A DNA stretch of 64,000 nucleotides, from NCBI GenBank assembly GCA_020740775.1, contig JAHEWK010000006.1, forward strand, positions 1,612,001 through 1,676,000, read 5' to 3'. The notes under the pieces are model-generated. The model was not told the origin of the DNA. It made no database searches and saw only the letters and a list, made by a program, of their open reading frames with translations. This document shows positions 37,761 through 49,697 of the stretch, piece after piece. Source of the stretch: Ilyonectria destructans (taxonomy: Eukaryota > Ascomycota > Sordariomycetes > Hypocreales > Nectriaceae). Numbering within the stretch: position 1 is the first letter of the stretch; each line of letters begins with the position of its first letter. A program made the translations under genes and the position numbers.

Positions 37761-40177
37761 TCGTGACTGCATTTTAATAAATATCAACGCCATTTTCTTT
37801 TCACGGGAATAAGTACAAAATCAAACAAGAATGTCATCTCATGAATTATGGGAATGTCCCACAGGCTTGAGTGAAAGTCGTATCCCAGGTTCTCCATATT
37901 TAGTAACTCAGATTAATTAGTGCTCTCTCTGGCCCCAATGACTGCTGGCAGGTTCTCTCTTCATAAAGTTTTGGTTGCGAAAAGTAATATTGCTGAGTGG
38001 TAATAATCTCAAATCACAGTTAAAAAACTACAAGTCTGTCCTAACTTACATAACTAAGTAGCCCCATAGGGGTTCACTGGTCGTGATAAACTCAACGTTA
38101 TGTGCACTGTAAGTATGTCGTCTTACTCGGTTGTAGGAAATGAGGAGCTGCAATGGGAATCATAGCACCGCGGCGCCGCCCCCGTAGAAGGGACAAGGAT
38201 ATGAACCCCCTCGTGCTATCAAAAACTAGAGCTTCTTACCTACTAGCTTGGATCAAGTTCAGAGCACCGTTTTAACGGTACCAGTAATTCTAATCAGGAC
38301 TCAATCGCGTTCAGACACTTTGATTATTTTGACACTGGCGGCCGACATTGACGTCAAGATTACCCATTGCGGCCTATGAGTGACGCGAACAAGACCATCT
38401 TCACCATGGCCAGGAGAAGGCTAGATATTAGATCGTTCTGGCTACTGTGTGGCAAGCATCAAAGAAGTGGATAAATGATATAGGAGATAGGCGGGTTCTC
38501 ACTAATACATTTTATTTGACGTTTGTCTGTTAATATAAGGCTACTTAATTGCAACCCACTGGTATTTCGATATTTCAAATTCGTCTTTCATTCACCTAGA
38601 GTGTTCTGGTGCCGTTTAAGTTGACGTCTGTGAGCCGCATGAATAAAACGGCCAATCTACTCATTGGGGACTAATATGCCACACACCATTTCTTCTTCTC
38701 AACTACAAATAAGAGCAAGACCAGGTAAATACTTTGAAGATTAACGGACTCATTACGTGCTTGTGTATCCAAAATATAAATAGTTCGGTCATGCATAGAA
38801 CGCCCCATGAATTTTATCCATTTTGTACAGATACCTAAAAATCACATTTTCAAACATGGCATCGATTGCAGTTTCTATTTCTCGTGTTGAAGAATGGACC
38901 CTTTTTGTGTGAGCTTCCTCTGCCGTGGATAATCAAAGTGGAATTTTGCAGAGAGGGCAGTGCTGGTGGGGGACGTCGTGTAACACGCCGCTTTCGACGA
39001 AGATTGGAAGTCATTCACCTACGCAAACGTAAGAGCATGGTATGACAGAGCGATAAGTCCTCGCATGCAGAACCAATAGGACTTGACGGAAACCATCCAC
39101 GGGGCCGAGGCCGAAGACGTCTCGGAATAGGGGAACGGAAGCGAAGTTGATTTCCGTTGCGGATGCGGATCCGTTGACCCCGCCAGTAGGATGCCAGCTT
39201 TTTGGCTTTCACCGCACACCCTTCGTGCACCCAGCTCCGCGCCGTGCCCGGCGCCCGGCCCCACACCCGGCCTACCGCCGGTCAATATCTGTCCACGGAC
39301 CGCAACGGATGCAGCCAACTCTCGCGCGTGAGTCATCTTAGCATCCCTTATCACGTACATACACTACGTTTACTTGATGTTGCCAAGCAAAAGCGTGTGT
39401 CGTTGGTCGCTGGCTCAGACATGCCGGTAAACTGGATGCAAACCTCTCCTCAGCTGCTCGACTTCTTACTTCCTCCACCACTTGTACTTGTTGGCTTTCT
39501 GACTAACACACTTCAAATTTTGGTTCCAGTGAGTGCACAGTCAGTCACCTAAAGACATTTAGTACAACTATGAAATAAAACGGTGGTAATTTCAACTCAC
39601 CTCTTACAATACACTCTTTTTGGCTCTATTGATAAAGGACTTGAAAAGTAAAAATGATTTCATGCCTGAAACCTGGAATGCTTTATGCTGGGTCTACCGA
39701 GCTATCGCTCACGAGCCGCAGCCATTATAGTAATTTTCCCTCGATTTTGAGGTGACTTGTTTTCTGGATTGAGACTTTTGGCAGTTGCAACTTTTTCCGA
39801 TCTTCTCTAAACCTTGGCTAATGTGTACCGTTACCGCGAAACCCGGATTTATGAGTGGATTTCTTTGATGGGGGATCATATAGCCGGTTTAATAGGCGAG
39901 TTACAAGGGCCTGATTTCTGGGAGTGGTGGCGTGGAACCACTCGTGACCACTGTAACTCATTCTGCGGGGTTCGCTAGCGCCCTGTCGTAGTTCTCCCCC
40001 ACACCCCTGGACCGCTTCAGCGAGTGACACGATGTACATTTTACGGTATCAAATAATTGCAATACCACCTCAGTATCTCGCTCTTTACCGCGCTCTTTCG
40101 ACTTCCCATTGACCATTGATAAATTACCTGGAGCCTGCTATCTAGCGTCACCATCCCGATGCCGGGTTGTCCCGGCA
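37761..40177. other. AT-rich gene-free stretch
   Basis: 2.4 kb, visibly more AT-rich than the flanks between about 37800 and 39000, with no frame that carries a motif. It could be a decayed, RIP-mutated repeat, but no transposon protein or terminal repeat is recognisable. An inverted pair ATAGCAC (38162-38168) and GTGCTAT (38213-38219) is present. The last few hundred bases should hold the promoter of the regulator that starts at 40178. Confidence 0.45.
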
Positions 40178-42917
40178 ATGGAGAAAGAGAATGAGCAAGC
40201 CGCAGTCCCCGTTGTCGTTGCTGGGAGAAGCATCAGTCCAGGCGACACCCATCGGACCAGACGGCGCCGGCTCTCTTCGCAACTTGAGGCCGCTCGCACA
40301 TCTACGGCGTGTCATGTCTGTCGCGACAAGAAGGTCAAGTGCTCTGGCTCGTGGCCCTGTCGCTATTGCAGCAAGCGACGCCTCAACTGCGTCTTCTCAG
40401 CGTCCGAGAAGCGTAAGATGTACCCTGTCGCGTGCGTCTCAGTCCTCCCTCGCCAGCGCTGAATGGATCATAAGCTTATAAACCCTTTGACAAAAGCCAG
40501 ATAGAACAACTTCAGCAGAAGGTTGCCGGTTATGAGAGTCACCCCCCTGCAGAGGGATCTAGCCGCAACCAACGTATGACTCCTCTGATCCTCCGTCTGT
40601 ATCTAGTGCTAACTCTGCGCTCAGCTTCACCAGACCAAGGCCAGCAAGGCGTTCATGAGAATCCTCCATCGTCGAGGACCGTGGCAATATCACCAAATTC
40701 CGATAGTCGTCTTGCTACTCGGACGGTCGGAACGCCTCATTCAGAGACTTCAGCCTTCTCATTACTCACCCAACGCGTCGCCAACGAGGACCAGCCGCCG
40801 GGATCTACTAGCGCACCAAGTAATTGCGCACCAAAAGGTGGCTGATTCGAATGGCCCTCCACAGTCTATTTAACTCATCAACTCGTGTAGCAATTCTCCC
40901 TGGGCCATCTCTATCGTCAAGCGAAATCTTCGGCACGGAGATACGTACGCTTCTTTTAGCACGTTCATCAGGTAGATCAGATAAAAGCACACCAATTTCG
41001 GCCGCTGTGGCATCGCCACATCTAGATCGAGAACTCATCAACAACGTGCACGGGTGGCCATCTGAAGAAGAGGCGAACCAGCTTCTCGAGCTCGTCATCC
41101 TAAACGTCGGAATATCACAACACCTCTTCGATATTCGCTCCTTTTCTGACAATTTAGCCCGGCTTTATCATGACACGGGTAACGAAACACCCTTGAGAGG
41201 TCTTTGGTTTGTGCAGGTTCTATTTGTTCTGGCTCTGGGGAGACTCCTGCGAGCTGGTACCGATGACGATTTAGAAGTCCCTGGAGTGGCCTTCTTCAAC
41301 GAAGCTATGAGGCACATGCCTGCTATGAGTGATGTTGGAAAGCATGGAATTCTTGGAATTGAGGTCGTGGGACTTGCAGCCTTGTTCCTTCAAGTTGCAG
41401 ATCGGAAAGATGAGGCATACTTATATGTTCGAAGCTCCCTGACTTGCCCGTGAAATGATACTGACCCACGAGCAGGCAAGTATAGCCTTACGTTTGGCAA
41501 TAAGCAATGGTATGCATAAGGCAAACCAAAACCAGACATATTCTCGATCAGATTCTGTTCATCGAAGTCGCCTGTGGTGGTCTCTCTACATGCAGGAAAG
41601 GTATTTCTTTTAACTCTCATCAGCCTCGTTTACAGATATTAATACACGATCGATAGGAGATTAGCTGCTGCTGGAGGTCACCCAATGGCCATTGCTGACG
41701 AGGCCATATCAATAAGTCCACCGGCTGATGTGTCTGGGTTTTCTTCGGCGGCGGCAATTCGAGTAAATGTCAGGGCAGCCCGCATTACCGGCCGAATAAC
41801 GTCAAGTTAGTCACATTTCCGCTCCAGTCAACGAGTTATATCAAGCTTCTAACAAGCAGCTAGCAATATATGTGCAAAACACGAATTCAGAGGCATCTTT
41901 CATCAGAGACGTTGAGAGTATTCTCCACTCTCTGCACGATATCGAGTCTACCATGCCAGCCGAGTACAGCATCAACTTCAGCCCAACCGGATTACTGGTG
42001 GCAGGCCGCCCATTTGCCGAAGCGGACTCTGCATATGCACGGACGAGTTCATCGCTCTACTTGAGCGTCTACCAGGTACGTTTATTGATCTTCTCGAGTA
42101 AGTACGATGCTCATACAGCATGGCCTAGGCGGTGATACATACGGTACGACCGATACTCCTCTACATGGCTCGGAATGTCCGAGAGCGCGATGCAGAACCA
42201 ACAACAAATCTCACCCCAACGCTGCGCCGACTGGCCGAGATTTGTGTCGAAGCTGCTCGAAAAAGTCTGGCCATTCTTCAAATGCTTCGAAATACGGAGT
42301 TAATTGGTGAGTGTTTCATAGCATATTCTGTTCTCGATTTTGCTGTACCTGGCTGACGCTGGCTAGCTAAAAACGCGTTCCTTGATCTTGATATCCTATT
42401 CTCCGTTGGATTCATCTTCGTCCTAGTGGAGGCTATTCACCCGGACACAAACCTTGGTCTGGGCGGAATTGAAGGCTCTAGACATGTTCTCCAGTATCTT
42501 GTCACAGTCGGAAACCGGGCTGCTGCAAAACGGTTGGCGGAGCTTGATCAAATGTGTATACATCTCCGACCATCTCAGGACCAGCCCCACATAGGTCAAG
42601 ATTTACCATACGCAACGACGACTCAACCTTTCTCTTTTGACCCGAACGACAACACTGGGGCTTTTGTGCCTGGGCCAATTCCTTCATCAAACAACCAATC
42701 GAGACAGCTCGGAGACATTCCAGCACCCCAAGTTGGAGAGACTGAGGGCGCCTCGCTAGGCATGGCTGAGGGTGCGATGGAGAACATGCTTCACGGCAAT
42801 GCAGATCTGGCAAGCATTTCTCTCGAGGGAGATAACGCACTATACTGGGTATATCACACGCCGGGGTTTGTTTATACTGGGGCTGAGTTGGCCGACTGGG
42901 AGGCCTTGGAGTTCTAA
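40178..42917 (+). CDS. Zn(2)Cys(6) transcription factor, about 758 aa
   Basis: Nine proposed exons: 40178-40431, 40497-40573, 40625-40819, 40891-41426, 41476-41600, 41657-41805, 41864-42075, 42129-42306 and 42367-42917. The DNA-binding domain is CHVCRDKKVKCSGSWPCRYC with a sixth Cys seven residues later, at about residues 46-72; a short coiled coil (QIEQLQQKVAGYE) follows. The middle homology region has the usual blocks DEAYLY, ALRLAISNGMH, SVHRSRLWWSLYMQERRLA, HPMAIADEAIS and VRPILLYMARNV. The family normally activates a nearby pathway gene. The first intron is the least certain (GTGCGT donor with an AAG acceptor). An earlier in-frame ATG at 40109 would add 23 residues. It is convergent with an MFS gene 278 bp away. 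Confidence 0.88.
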
Positions 42918-43195
42918 GTGGCTTGGGTTTAGTATTTTATTTTATTTTTAGATACGGTGATATCTGCCCTAAGTACCTTAGATCTTTGTTTAGATATCTC
43001 CATGTAGAGTCAGTATAAGACTGCCAGGTGTTGGTGGTAAATGCGGTCTTCTCGACACATTTCGCAATCACCAACTTTGACAAACGAAGGTACATTCAGA
43101 ACTTTTAAGTGTAAATGAGCAAAAGCCCCACTGCATGATATTCATACTAAATATATAACACCATAGAACTTCCTATTCTGCTATTCGTCCTAAAT

Positions 43196-44866
43196 TTAAG
43201 TGCTATACCGGAAGCCCTTGTCGCCTAGGTCCGTCAAATCAGAGTCCACCGACACGCCGATCTGCGTGTGACTCCCCTCGCCAAGTCGGGACCCCGAGAG
43301 GTACTCGACACGTCCCTCAGCAGCCTTAGCATCTCGAGTGCTATTCTTTCTCTTAATCAAAACCATATAGGTTGAAAGCGTGACCAACATGGCGATCCAG
43401 CTGGCAATGCTGAGGATGCAGCCCTTGGTGTATCGTGGGGCATCCTCCTCCTGCCAAGCCTGAGGGCTAACAATGCAGCCAACACAATAAGTGATGAAGA
43501 ATCCAGCACTGACGATACTTTTCTTGGTGTTGCCCTTGACGTTACTGGCTATCAAGCCGGCACACGCGCACAGGGGTGCTGATGAGCAGGCCGCCAGCCA
43601 GGTCGCGGCGACGATGCCCCAGGAGGCGCCGCTGTCAGCGTGGACAGGTAGGGAGAGTAGAACAATCGACCCAACAAGAGGAACAAGAGTGAGGCCAATG
43701 GCTGTGTAGATTCGGGTTCCGGGGAACATGCGAGGGATGAGAGCGGACAGCCAGACGGTGGAGAAGTTGATCGCGCCACCGGGGAGACCGACAAGCATGG
43801 TTCGGAACTTGGAGAAGCCGAAGCCGCTGATGACGAGGGAGGAGAACTGTTAAATACTATGTTAGATGCAATTGTAAGAGTTGGGTAACATAGGGAGGGT
43901 CGTACCTTTAGGATTGGTGTGGTCAGAGTGATGCAGAGAGCCATCATGAAGCAGAGCCAGGTCAGGGGCGAACTCAGTGCCTCCCACATTTGCTTCTTGT
44001 CAAAGTGAGCGCGATCACGAGTAGCGCGATCAATAGCCAGACGCCTGGTGGCAATTTCTCGCTCGCGCTCGTTCAAGAACCACGCATTGGTTGTGTCTCG
44101 GGGCATCAGGAGAACGAAGGCGATACCACAAGCAATAGTCAAACCACCAAACACAAGGAAAATGGCCCGCCAGCTCTGAATGGCCATATCCGCTCCTCCG
44201 ACGGCATACATAAGCAGCGCGCCGACGATTTGACTGATACCATTCATAGAAACCCACGTAGCCACGCGGATGGGGTGCTCGCTGCGTCGGTACCAGTTGG
44301 AAGTGATGATGACGAAGGCCGGGGAGACGGCCGCCTCAGCGAAACCGAGGAAGAAGCGGGCGGCTGCGAGACCGTGGAAGTTCTGGGTGCTACCAATGGC
44401 CATTTCAACGCCGCCCCAGACGACAATGGTGGCGCCAACGAAGATGGTGATGTGAAAGCGGGAGAGGACGTATGCGGCCGGGTACTCGGAGGCAAGTTGG
44501 CCGAGGTAAAAGAGAGATACTACCCAAGAGAACTCCTCGCCAGTGAGCTTGAGGTCGGCTTTCAGGCCGAAGATGGCGGCATAGTTAATGGAGCCCTTGT
44601 CGAGATCTGGTGAAATACTGAGGTTAGCACTGCGCCTGTTGCAGGCAAATTAGAACGGAAATAGGGACAAACTCACATTGGAAGAAGTAAACAGCGGCCA
44701 TCAAGGGCATGATGACTCTGTCGAGCTTGCGAACCAGGGCCTTCTCCTCGGCAGGATCGATCTCGTCGAAGATGGCAATCTCATTGTTCTGGTTGTCAAA
44801 CTTTTCGGGGCTTTCGATAGCTTCGGACGTAGGGCGTTCGCCAATCTTCTCCTGCTCGACAGCCAT
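43196..44866 (-). CDS. MFS transporter, Dal5/anion:cation symporter type
   Basis: Exons 44866-44677, 44606-43906 and 43846-43196 give 513 aa with about 12 hydrophobic segments. The start (AEEKALVRKLDRVIMPLM) and the next loop (YLDKGSINYAAIFGLKADL) are the signature of the fungal anion:cation symporter family that includes allantoate/allantoin, nicotinic-acid and pantothenate permeases (Dal5, Tna1, Fen2). The ARFFLGFAEAAVSPAF segment is the conserved helix-4 region. The C-terminal cytosolic tail is hydrophilic. The substrate is unknown. Minus-strand CTTATATACC at about 45033-45042 is a possible TATA element about 170 bp upstream. Confidence 0.92.
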
Positions 44867-46564
44867 TGTCACGGACTACTCTCGAGACCTGGTTTTGCAA
44901 AGGCTTGTCGGAGAGTAGAGGGGATGATTTAGTATAGATGAGAACCAAGATGTGAAGACAAGAGGGGGAAGCGATGTCAATCCCAGAATGATGGTTGGTT
45001 CAAGGAGACTTGTTCAAACGTCCGGGGCAGGCGGTATATAAGCATCGTTGAGCGGTCTTCCTGACTCAATCCATCCCGTCAGCCATCCCGGGAAACACGG
45101 GTGCTGGAATCTGGCGCTTTGCTACCTTCGTCGCCCCAGGTGTTCAAACTTACCCCGTGGGGAATCACAAAGACGTCAAATCTCCCCTCGTCCAGCATGT
45201 TGGAGACCCCGTACTTCGGGTTTCGCATCCGAGCCGCAACCCCACCACTCCCCTCACCCGGCCTCGCACGATAGTTGCGTATTAATGCTTCGTAATTCTG
45301 TAGTTCATCTAGCTAATCAACTCCATCTGCGGGGAAGTGCCTTGGTCGGTCTGGACATGAGCTCATCTTGTGGGGAAAGCCGAACCCCAGTTCATCTCGG
45401 AACGTGGAGAGCAGCGACTCCAAGATACGCCCTCGCGTCCCGTTGGTCCATGTCAAGGATGAACGCGATGGGGAAATCGCACTGCGGGGCCCATTGAGGA
45501 GTGAGCCCCGGATATTGTCCCCGAATGGGTGACCTTTGAGCTTTAGGGCCATGGGCAACTGACTAGTCTACCTAGAAGCCGGGAAGAGATCCCGAGGTCG
45601 GCTATATGCTTGTAGTGCGAACACCAACGACCAGGGCCTGACCAAGTTCGTATAAAGCTGAGGAAGAGTGGCAATTCCAAGCTAGAGGTTCCAGAAGGGC
45701 GATACTAAATGTTGACAGGTTGTCCTACAAAGGACGTCAAGAATGCCATTCTCTGACCTAAGACAATCGTCCTAATCACAATCGATACATGCGTACGTTT
45801 ATCAAGACCTAGAAGGACCACACTCAAAGGCCGTTCTACATACCAGAAAGAACAATCCATGTAGATCCTTTACTGACATGGTCTTCATTCGAACGTTTGT
45901 CATGTTGTGCCTGTGATAATACTGGAAAGATGGACTCCTACCCGGCAAGTTACCCTGGACTACTGTGATGGTCAGAATATTCGCCTTCGCTGGCAGCAAA
46001 CACTGTTTCGCACAGTGACATGAGAGAATATGAACAGGGTCTTGGTATGAGCTTGGCAAATTCGCCGCTAGTGAATGGCTCACGTTTCTATTGTAATGAA
46101 CCACAAGACTAACTTCAACTTGGCAACCACAAGGAGTCTCGATTTACATTATCGGCAAAAAGGCACAATAGGTCATCATTCTTAAATGTTCATACGCCAT
46201 TCATTTTTCCATTCATATTCTTCGTGTTTTTCTCAGACTTATCACAAGAGAGGGGATTCCACACGCTTTCTTGAAGCGCTCCATTCGTGTCAACACACGC
46301 TTTTTTGTTCTCTCCTCGTGACCGGCCGGATCTAGCACTTTTGCTTTGTCCAAGCCTCCTCCTACCACGTCCCAAGACATTGTCCCAACCAAAAAGACAC
46401 TGAGCGCCGTGCTAGAATGAAGATATAATATACAGTACAGGAGTACAATAGTACGTTGTCGTGAGTGTGGGTAAGTGGTGAGACATCAAAGGTCTACCAA
46501 TCCAAGTCCTTGTTGCGCCAAGTCCGTCGTTCGTTGTTACAGTTGAATCGTGTCGTGGATATAA
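44867..46564. other. Intergenic, no gene seen
   Basis: 1.7 kb between the MFS start and the Ups1-like stop codon. A TATA-like element sits near 45035. Frames of 70-150 codons have no motif. Confidence 0.5.
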
Positions 46565-47257
46565 TCAGACAAGTTGTTGGCGCTCTCTCCGCAAGGTTTC
46601 GAGGACGCCAATAACACCGTTGTTTCGCAGTCGCTCGAGAACGAGCCGCATACCGTCGCGGCTCTTTCCCAGCTGGTCTTGCGTCTTTGTAGAGGCCAGG
46701 CTCTCAATGCTGCGCTGAATGCCCTTGGTACCCCACCCGCTGACGCCAGAGAGCCAGCCATCTTCTCGTGCCTGCCCCAACTTGCCTCGAAGCTTCTCTC
46801 CAAGTCTTGACCTGAACTCGACCATTGTTGTCACATCCGTCTCGTTGGCAGCTGCCTGAAGTCCATCCGATGTTGGGAGGTAGAACTGCTGCTTCTCGGT
46901 GATTGACAGCACGCCAGTAAAGTTGAGGTTGCGACTCTCGCACTTCATCCAGCCCTCCTTGATGTCGACGATGCTGGTTTCGAGAACGTATGAGGCCTTG
47001 TCACCGGTGCCGCCTCCAGTCACGCTCTTGGGGAGCAGCTTGTAGACGGCGGCAGGCATGCGGCTCTTCTTGAGGTGGATGCGGGTGGTGTGCAGCCGAT
47101 TGGTCTTGGGGTCGACATGGCTGTCAATTGTGTCGGTGCTCATGACATGAGCGGCGAAGGGATTGAGCTGCGGAGAGGAGTACCGGAGGAAGAAGGCGAG
47201 CGTGACGGTCGGGAAGGGATGGGAATAGGTATGGTTGGTGGTGTGGGTGAGAACCAT
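46565..47257 (-). CDS. PRELI/MSF1-domain protein, Ups1-like
   Basis: A single exon of 230 aa. It begins MVLTHTTNHTYSHPFPTV, like yeast Ups1, then LAFFLRYSSP, HVMSTDTIDSHVD, a RIHLKKSRMPAAVYKLL segment, SRNLNFTGVLSITEKQQF, and ends near KSRDGMRLVLERL, all in the order of the Ups1/PRELI domain. Ups1 with Mdm35 shuttles phosphatidic acid across the mitochondrial intermembrane space for cardiolipin synthesis. Compared with the Ups2-like protein at 17890 it has an extra glycine-containing loop and a longer, charged insert before the last helix. The upstream in-frame ATG at 47296 would add 13 residues and was not chosen. Confidence 0.9.
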   Translation of the reverse strand: MVLTHTTNHTYSHPFPTVTLAFFLRYSSPQLNPFAAHVMSTDTIDSHVDPKTNRLHTTRIHLKKSRMPAAVYKLLPKSVTGGGTGDKASYVLETSIVDIKEGWMKCESRNLNFTGVLSITEKQQFYLPTSDGLQAAANETDVTTMVEFRSRLGEKLRGKLGQAREDGWLSGVSGWGTKGIQRSIESLASTKTQDQLGKSRDGMRLVLERLRNNGVIGVLETLRRERQQLV

Positions 47258-48233
47258 TGTAGCGGCTGGTGCACGGAGGCGTTCGCGACGGGACAAACGG
47301 GAGTCGAGGAGCTGAAGAGGCCAATTGAGGCGATTGAGATGTGTTTAGAGATGTCGAAGATGCGATCCGGAGCGATGGGTTCGAGTCGATGCCCTCAAGC
47401 TGGAGCTGGGTGCTTTGCTGCTCCGCCGGATAAATCGCTGGGGGTTGGCGGTGGAAAATTGAGCCGGGACCCTCGGTTTAAGAGCCGAAAAAAGAACTAC
47501 CTTCCTAGAGGCCAAATCTCGGACGGAACAGGGAAAGCTCGCAGCTATGTCGGGCCGCGAGAGAGAAGAATGGGAAGAGCGAGGACGGCGGTGATAATAA
47601 CAGAGAGAAGGAGAGTAGGAAAGAGCTCTCGCGACCTCGACCTGCCAAACCCAGGGGTGCGCGGGTGAGGAGGAGGAAAGAGAGGAGACTGAGGCAATGA
47701 AGCATTCAATCAGATGATTAGGACGCGGTGCAACGGCGCCGACCAATGGAGAGCTGGACGATCGGCCGAACTTTTCTTTGGCCTTCTCTGGCTGGCAGGA
47801 GGAGTCGGCCCATGATTGGCCGGAAGTGCGGGGAACACGACATCGTCGGCTCATCTGGGGGAAGGTGCGGCGATTGGCACGTGATTTAGTCCGTAGAAGT
47901 CCGCACTTGCAGGCGTCATCGTTGCTTCAGCCGCATCGCGCATTGGCTGGTCCGTGCACGCATTGCATGTCTCTGACGATCCATGTCTTGTGACGATCCG
48001 AGATCATGTCAGATGCCGACATTGTAGCCAGACATGTCACTTTCGTCGGCGATTTCCGACTCGAATATGGGTTCCCGATCAATTATGCATTATATTCCAA
48101 AGATACAGCCTTAAAGCTATCCAAAACCTAACGCCCGCCTTCTATACCGTACAAGCATTGCTTACATAAATCATGCCAACACCGGGAGAAATACTCATTC
48201 CCAAAAGCAACACTCGATCTCGACCCCATTTCT
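47258..48233. other. Intergenic, upstream of the Ups1-like gene
   Basis: About 1 kb that should contain the Ups1-like promoter; it is purine-rich on the plus strand. It also holds the lipase 3' flank. No supported gene. Confidence 0.5.
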
Positions 48234-49697
48234 CTAAACCAAGAATTCATCTTTAGCGAAGTGCCCCAGCACCACAAACCCCTCGTCGAACTCCTTCTTT
48301 TCCCACCGCACAATCATGGCCGCGTGGCTGTGTCCGTGGTTCTGGATCCAAACAGGGTACTTCCGCCAGCCCGCCGAATCCAGGTTCCGGATCATCTCGA
48401 ATTGGGACGGCGCAAGGGCGAGCGTGGGCTGTGCGGGAGTCGAAAGTCTGCGTTCCCTGCGGAGCAAGCTTCTATCCTCGGCATCAAGGCTTTCGTCCTC
48501 GTCCTCGTCCTCGGTCGCCAGAAACTCCTGGTTTTGTGAGTTATTGAGAGCTTCGTAGGCATGTTCAACCTCTTCGCGCATCTCCTTGATCCACACAGAC
48601 ATCCGGTAGTCCTCGATGTTTAAACCTCCCTTTCCTGTCTCATGCAGCTTGATACGTTTGGAGCTCCGGACCGTCTGGACAACAGAGTTCATGAGAAAGG
48701 CCACAACGCCAATTGGGACGAAAACGGCCACAGTAAGCATAAAGGGTATGCGCCTCCCCCACTTCAACGCTGCCGCCGTGACCGTAGATAGGGATGCACG
48801 GCCTTGGAGTTTCGGGCGTGGTGCCACAGGGTTCTTGGAGTCGAGGATGACGCCTTCGTAGCCCTTGAGGAAGTTGACCTTGACATTGTCAATTTTCGTA
48901 AACGGGTCTGTTTTCTGGATTCCCGTCGTATAGTAGACTGCACTTCGATCGTTGACGATGTTGGCATAGAGCGAGCGTCGCTTGAACTTGCTCAACCCCG
49001 ACATGAAGATGGATTTCCGGTCGGCTAGCACAGAGAGCAGAGGACGGTCGGTATCGCGAAACTTGTCAATCAGGAAGAGCTGCCGGCCCGACATGGACAA
49101 TGTCCTAGCGCCCATGACGTTCCAGACATGATTATGCCACCCTTTAAGAGGTGTTCGGACGCCGAGGTGTGGGGAGGCAAACGTGGTAAAGTTCTGACGC
49201 AGAGTCAGCACTGGCGTTGGAGGGTGGGCGAGCGCCGGAGTTGCTTGTACTTACCATGCACTCAACGGTGTCGAGGATGCCTTTTGCATCAAGCAAGCCG
49301 ATCGCATAGCGCGAGATCAGTCCTCCGAGCGAGTATCCGACGATGCTCAGCTTCTTGATCTTGCCGCCGCTGCTCTCAATGTCGCGCAGCTGCTGTTCAA
49401 TCTCGGCGCAGACGCGCTCGCCGCCGCGCTCGATGCCATCGTAGGTGAAGCTGCCGCTGTTCTGCTTCGCGAGGAGGAGGTAGAGATCGTCGGTCGAATA
49501 CTGTTCTCGGAGCGATTTTGCGATGTTGCGCATGTGGGAGGGATTGCCCCAGAGCTGCAGCATCCCCATGTGTTAGCCATGACGTATGCGCGTCGGGTTT
49601 CAGGGGTCTCGGGGGGGTTATTTACACCGTGGACAAGGACACATAGGTGCTCGGCCTGGGGGCTGCCGCCAGCAAAGTCCGTCTCGGTCGCAGTCAT
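48234..49697 (-). CDS. DUF676 serine esterase/lipase, ROG1-like
   Basis: Exons 49697-49626, 49554-49255 and 49193-48234 (all phase 0) give 443 aa. The fold starts with HLCVLVHGLWGNPSHM (oxyanion HG motif) and has the nucleophile elbow LSIVGYSLGGLISRYA (GxSxG, about residue 99). Then comes NFTTFASPHLGVRTP, the standard third block of the DUF676 group (yeast Rog1, Lpl1 and relatives), which act on glycerolipids or phospholipids. One transmembrane helix (FMLTVAVFVPIGVVAFLM) lies in the second half, suggesting a membrane-attached enzyme. The C-terminal about 150 residues are acidic and end with a beta-rich segment around YPVWIQNHGHSHAAMIV. Confidence 0.93.

Noticed and set aside
38162..38260. Possible tRNA (an acceptor-like ATAGCAC/GTGCTAT pair and a GGTTCATATCC B-box-like sequence on the minus strand)
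   Set aside because: The spacing is too short for a tRNA and the T and anticodon arms do not pair properly.
47371..47400. GGTTCGAGTC resembling a tRNA B box
   Set aside because: No acceptor stem, anticodon arm or terminator around it.
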